36,034 nucleotides of DNA from an uncultured Bacteroidales bacterium (GTDB lineage: Bacteria > Bacteroidota > Bacteroidia > Bacteroidales > Bacteroidaceae): positions 1 to 36,034 of the forward strand of contig CADAZW010000012.1 of the NCBI GenBank assembly GCA_902792555.1, read 5' to 3'. How positions within the stretch are numbered: the first letter of the stretch is position 1; the number at the start of each line of letters is the position of its first letter. Of the stretch, positions 32,730 through 36,034 are shown in pieces. The notes below the pieces were generated by a model. The model was not told the origin of the DNA. It saw only the letters and a list, made by a program, of their open reading frames with translations, and did no database searches. The position numbers and the translations under genes were made by a program.

Positions 32730-32804
32730 CCGCGCGAAAAAGCGAAACAGCGTGTTTTTACAACATAATGTCTAACTTATCTAACTTTTTTAACTAACTA
32801 ATTA

Positions 32805-34586
32805 ATGAACAATTTAAAGGAAATTCAGCCACTTGAGGATTTCAACTGGGAGTCCTATGCCGACAGTGCAGCCGTGGCGGAAACAGAAAAGAAAGAGATT
32901 GAACAGGCCTACGACAAGACCCTCAATCAGGTGAACGACCACGAAGTGGTGGAGGGTACCGTAATCTCGGTCAACAAGCGCGAAGTGATGGTTGACATAG
33001 GCTACAAGTCTGACGGAGTAATCTCGGCCAACGAGTTCCGTTATGACCCTGACCTCAAGCCCGGCGACAAGGTAGAGGTTTACATCGAGAAAGGCGAAGA
33101 CAAAAAAGGACAGCTGATTCTCTCCCACCGCAAGGCACGTGCCAAGCAGGGTTGGGACCGTGTTAACAAGGCCATGGAGGACAAGGAAGTCGTCAAGGGC
33201 TTTGTTAAGGCTCGCACCAAGGGTGGCATGATCGTTGATGTGTTTGGCATCGAGGCCTTCCTGCCCGGCAGCCAGATTGACGTGAAGCCCATCCGCGACT
33301 ACGACATCTTCGTGGGCAAGACCATGGAGTTCCTCGTAATCAAGATCAACCAAGAGTATCGCAATGTGGTGGTTAGCCACAAGGCTCTTGTTAAGGCTGA
33401 GCTCGAAAGCCAGAAGAAGGAGATTATCTCCAAACTGGAGAAGGGCCAGGTACTTGAGGGCGAAGTCAAGAATATCACCAGCTATGGCGTATTCATCGAC
33501 CTTGGCGGCGTTGACGGTCTGATTCATATCACCGACCTCTCATGGGGCCGCGTGGGAGACCCCCACGATATCGTGCAGCTTGGCCAGAAGCTCAACGTGG
33601 TAATCATTGACTTCGACGAGGAGAAGCAGCGTATAGCCCTCGGTCTGAAGCAGCTCACCCCGCATCCTTGGGAGGCTCTTGATCCCAACATACAGGTTGG
33701 CGACAAGATTAAGGGTAAGGTTGTAGTGATGGCCGACTACGGTGCATTCGTTGAGGTAGCTCCCGGCGTTGAAGGTCTCATCCACGTCAGCGAGATGAGC
33801 TGGAGCACTCACCTCCGCTCTGCTCAGGACTTCCTCAAGGTAGGTGACGAGGTGGAGGCTGTAGTGCTCAACCTCGATCGCGCAGAGCGCAAGATGTCGC
33901 TTGGCATCAAGCAGCTTAAGGACGATCCTTGGCAGAATATCGAGGAGCGCTATCCCGTGGGCAGCAAGCATACTGCAAGGGTTCGCAACTTTACCAACTT
34001 CGGCGTGTTTGTAGAGCTGGAGGAGGGAGTTGACGGCCTCATCCATATCTCCGACCTTTCCTGGACCAAGAAGGTTAAGCATCCTTCTGAGATTACCAAG
34101 ATCGGTGCTGACATCGAGGTTGTAGTGCTGGAGATTGACAAGGAGAGCCGCCGCCTCAGCCTTGGTCACAAGCAGACCGAGGAGAATCCCTGGGATGTAT
34201 TCGAGACCATCTTCACTGTTGGCTCCATCCACGAGGGTACCATTATCGAGGAGCATGACAAGGGTGACGTAATCCAGCTGGAGTACGGCATCGAGGGCTT
34301 CGCCACTCCTAAACACCTTGTTAAGGAGGACAAGACCAAGGCTCAGCTCAACGAGAAGCTTCCCTTCAAGGTGCTTGAGTTCAACAAGATGACTCGCCGC
34401 ATCATCCTCAGCCACAGCCGCGTATTTGAGGATGAGCAGCGCGCTGAGCGCAAGGCTACTGCCCCGCGCAAGCCGCAGGAAGAGACTCCCGAGATTCAGA
34501 ATCAGGCTGCTGCTAACTCCCTGGCCGACAACGATGCTCTTGCCGAACTCAAGGCAAAGCTTGCTGAGCAGGGCGGTGCAGAGTAA
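32805..34586 (+). CDS. rpsA: 30S ribosomal protein S1
   Basis: RNA-binding ribosomal protein of 593 residues that helps load mRNA on the 30S subunit. Six S1 (OB-fold) domains can be placed at about 45-115, 127-193, 212-282, 299-369, 386-456 and 473-540. The best are the third to fifth (GEVKNITSYGVFIDLGGVDG, GKVVVMADYGAFVEVAPGVE, ARVRNFTNFGVFVELEEGVD). The last ~50 residues are a charged, low-complexity tail rich in Ala, Glu and Gln. The start ATG is preceded by an A/U-rich leader without Shine-Dalgarno sequence, normal for Bacteroidetes. It is transcribed alone, with its own promoter and a strong terminator. Confidence 0.97.
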   Translation: MNNLKEIQPLEDFNWESYADSAAVAETEKKEIEQAYDKTLNQVNDHEVVEGTVISVNKREVMVDIGYKSDGVISANEFRYDPDLKPGDKVEVYIEKGEDKKGQLILSHRKARAKQGWDRVNKAMEDKEVVKGFVKARTKGGMIVDVFGIEAFLPGSQIDVKPIRDYDIFVGKTMEFLVIKINQEYRNVVVSHKALVKAELESQKKEIISKLEKGQVLEGEVKNITSYGVFIDLGGVDGLIHITDLSWGRVGDPHDIVQLGQKLNVVIIDFDEEKQRIALGLKQLTPHPWEALDPNIQVGDKIKGKVVVMADYGAFVEVAPGVEGLIHVSEMSWSTHLRSAQDFLKVGDEVEAVVLNLDRAERKMSLGIKQLKDDPWQNIEERYPVGSKHTARVRNFTNFGVFVELEEGVDGLIHISDLSWTKKVKHPSEITKIGADIEVVVLEIDKESRRLSLGHKQTEENPWDVFETIFTVGSIHEGTIIEEHDKGDVIQLEYGIEGFATPKHLVKEDKTKAQLNEKLPFKVLEFNKMTRRIILSHSRVFEDEQRAERKATAPRKPQEETPEIQNQAAANSLADNDALAELKAKLAEQGGAE

Positions 34587-34611
34587 AGACTGTTCTCTGA
34601 ACTCTATAAAG

Positions 34612-34659
34612 ATTATTAAAGTCCTTAGGGTCCTTAAGGTCCTTAGGGACTTTAATAAT
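34612..34659 (+). terminator. Terminator of rpsA
   Basis: ATTATTAAAGTCC (34612-34624) pairs perfectly with GGACTTTAATAAT (34647-34659). The loop between holds GTCCTTAGG-type 9-bp iterations that can extend the stem. A TTTCCCCTC run follows. It lies 26 nt after the stop codon. Confidence 0.75.
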
Positions 34660-34715
34660 TTCCCCTCTCTCTCCATTACCCTTTCCTAATTATATAATAA
34701 GGTACGCGCGTAAGA

Positions 34716-35645
34716 ATGGAAAAGACTCCGAAGACAAAGTTTGAGGTTACAGTTCTGGGCTGCGGCAGTGCCACACCCACTCCGCGCCACAATCCGTCGG
34801 CGCAGATTGTCAACATTCACGACAAGCTGTCGCTTGTTGACTGCGGTGAGGGCACACAGTTGCAGATGCGCACATGCAGGCAGAAATTCATGGCTCTGCG
34901 TAATGTGTTTATTTCCCATCTTCACGGCGACCATTGCCTTGGCCTTGTAGGGCTCATCTCTTCATATGGGCTGCTGGGACGCACGATGGATTTTCATGTC
35001 TATGCTCACGCAGAGCTCCAGCCCTTGCTGGATGCTCAACTCAATCTGTTCTGTCACAGCCTTGACTTTGAGGTGGTGTTCCATCCTGTGGACCCCAAGA
35101 GTCACGCTCTTATCTACGAAGACCGCAGCATGGAGGTATGGAGCCTGCCGCTTAAGCATAGTATGCCATGCAATGGATTCCTCTTCCGCGAAAAGCCTGC
35201 CCTGCCACATATCAATCGCGAGATGACTGATGCCTACGGGATACCCGTTTGCTATCTTAACAATATCAAGGCGGGCGAAGACTGGGTGATGCCCGACGGT
35301 CGCGTCATTCCTAATTCACGCCTTACCACGCCTGCCGCTCCGCCACGCACCTATGCCTATTGTTCCGACACGGCCTACTATCCTAAGATTGTTCAGCTAA
35401 TAGAAGGTGTGGATCTCCTATACCACGAAGCCACATATGACAATAGCAAGGAGAAAAAGGCTGCTATTCATGGTCATTCCACAGCCGGTCAGGCTGCAAG
35501 CATTGCTAAGCAGGCTGGAGTGCGCCGCCTTATGATTGGCCACTATTCCGCCAGCTATGATGACACATCACTTTTGCTAAGTCAGGCTCGCGAGGTTTTT
35601 CCTGATACCATAGCCGCCAATGAAGGCCTGACAGTAAAGGTCTGA
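34716..35645 (+). CDS. rnz: Ribonuclease Z (tRNA 3' endonuclease)
   Basis: Metallo-beta-lactamase-fold enzyme that trims the 3' trailer of tRNA precursors. The 309-residue length is typical. Motifs: GCGSATPTPRHNPSAQ (15-30), DCGEGTQ (42-48), the zinc-binding HLHGDH (68-73), YCSDTAYY with the metal-binding Asp, HGHSTAGQAA, and GHYSASY near the C-terminus. The start at ATG 34716 fits the family N-terminus. It follows rpsA after a terminator; no clear promoter was found in the 56-nt gap. The next gene, in the same direction, is 123 nt downstream across a repeat mosaic. Confidence 0.95.
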   Translation: MEKTPKTKFEVTVLGCGSATPTPRHNPSAQIVNIHDKLSLVDCGEGTQLQMRTCRQKFMALRNVFISHLHGDHCLGLVGLISSYGLLGRTMDFHVYAHAELQPLLDAQLNLFCHSLDFEVVFHPVDPKSHALIYEDRSMEVWSLPLKHSMPCNGFLFREKPALPHINREMTDAYGIPVCYLNNIKAGEDWVMPDGRVIPNSRLTTPAAPPRTYAYCSDTAYYPKIVQLIEGVDLLYHEATYDNSKEKKAAIHGHSTAGQAASIAKQAGVRRLMIGHYSASYDDTSLLLSQAREVFPDTIAANEGLTVKV

Positions 35646-35768
35646 GTAATAACCAATAATCAATAACCGAACCCATCCCCCATCCTTCCCCTCATGGGAG
35701 GGAGTCCTCCCCCCTGGGGGGGAGTCAGAGGGGGCTTCCCTCACTCCTTACTTCTTACTCCTCACTCC
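35646..35768. repeat. Composite intergenic repeat between rnz and the flippase gene
   Basis: Order: AATAACCAATAATCAATAACC (21 nt region, 35647-35668), CCTTCCCCTCATGGGAGGGAG palindrome (~35684-35704), AGTCCTCCCCCCTGGGGGGG followed by AGTCAGAGGGGGCT (35703-35736), then ACTCCTTACTTCTTACTCC iterations that end directly at the ATG at 35769. The two palindromes have the same order and orientation as those in the ileS insert at 8735-8851 when read on the plus strand. Confidence 0.8.
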
Positions 35769-36034
35769 ATGAAACCTCTATACCGTAACATCTTTTTTCT
35801 GCTTGGTGCCATAGCTGTGGTGATAATGCTGCTGACCTTCGATATGGACTACTCTGAATTGTGGGCCCATATCCGTCGTGCAGGATGGTGGTTCGCCGCC
35901 GTTGTGGGAGTCTGGGTAGTGATATATTTCTTCAATGCCATAAGTTGGTATTGCATCATTCGCAACGGGGAGACCCCTTCTCCTGTCGCTCTTAGCAAGG
36001 TATATAAGCTGACCATCTCAGGCTTTGCCCTCAA
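35769..36034 (+). CDS. Lysylphosphatidylglycerol synthase-like / flippase-like membrane protein, 5' part
   Basis: The first 88 codons of a gene cut by the window end. The sequence MKPLYRNIFFLLGAIAVVIM with a first membrane helix, a short segment DYSELWAHIRRAGWWFAAVV and a second helix VGVWVVIYFFNAISWYCIIR matches the N-terminus of the polytopic family related to the membrane domain of MprF (UPF0104/AglD). Substrate unknown; such proteins are thought to move or modify lipids. The start codon directly follows a repeat array, which serves as its leader. Probably read from the rnz transcript. Confidence 0.8.
   Translation, partial: MKPLYRNIFFLLGAIAVVIMLLTFDMDYSELWAHIRRAGWWFAAVVGVWVVIYFFNAISWYCIIRNGETPSPVALSKVYKLTISGFAL

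Overview
The window reads as a chromosome segment of a Bacteroidales bacterium, probably gut-associated and Prevotella- or Muribaculaceae-like, though the exact family cannot be fixed by reading alone. Evidence: promoters of the Bacteroidetes type (TTTG, 18-23 nt gap, TAnnTTTG), start codons without Shine-Dalgarno sequences, a short type IX secretion sorting tail, the gene order ileS / DksA-like / lspA / DUF4296, a long type-2 isoleucyl-tRNA synthetase, and large secreted proteins with dockerin-like tails.

Layout. 1-710 is non-coding. 711-9511 (minus) is a compact housekeeping cluster transcribed ileS, DksA/TraR-like, lspA, DUF4296 lipoprotein, carB. 9512-10217 is a gene-free mosaic of repeats. 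10218-13295 (minus) is a secreted-protein operon: a 160-residue protein with a sorting tail, overlapping a large unknown secreted protein whose last ~215 codons lie in another frame. 13627-15363 (plus) is a Na/Pi cotransporter. 15568-17592 (plus) is a DUF4298 gene followed by a secreted beta-helix protein. 17768-18887 (plus) holds a zinc-ribbon membrane protein and an acidic unknown. 18960-19757 (minus) holds a YARHG protein and a small lipoprotein. 20133-28196 (minus) holds two tandem paralogous giant secreted proteins with dockerin-like modules; the upstream one has an unusual TonB C-terminal domain at its end. 28690-32466 (minus) is a third giant secreted protein (DUF3472-like plus F5/8 type C-like). 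32805-36034 (plus) holds rpsA, rnz and the start of a flippase-like membrane protein.

What is unusual. The window carries several families of short repeats. They fill intergenic regions and also sit in frame inside genes. A paired palindromic element seen between genes at ~20027 and ~35673 occurs inside ileS at 8735-8851, and a related palindrome occurs at 7070-7117; both ileS copies have the same orientation and reading frame. The 1258-residue secreted protein carries three different repeat types in frame: signal peptide, middle, and just before its tail. The beta-helix protein carries another. This resembles the protein-coding palindromic elements known from Rickettsia.

Two gene-free regions (9690-9860 and 28491-28658) carry a motif CGCGATTAGATTT in both orientations, phased at 21 bp. 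The first lies next to a ~194-bp nested inverted repeat and three 31-bp tandem units. I saw no tRNA, rRNA, CRISPR array, transposase, phage gene or recognised defence system.
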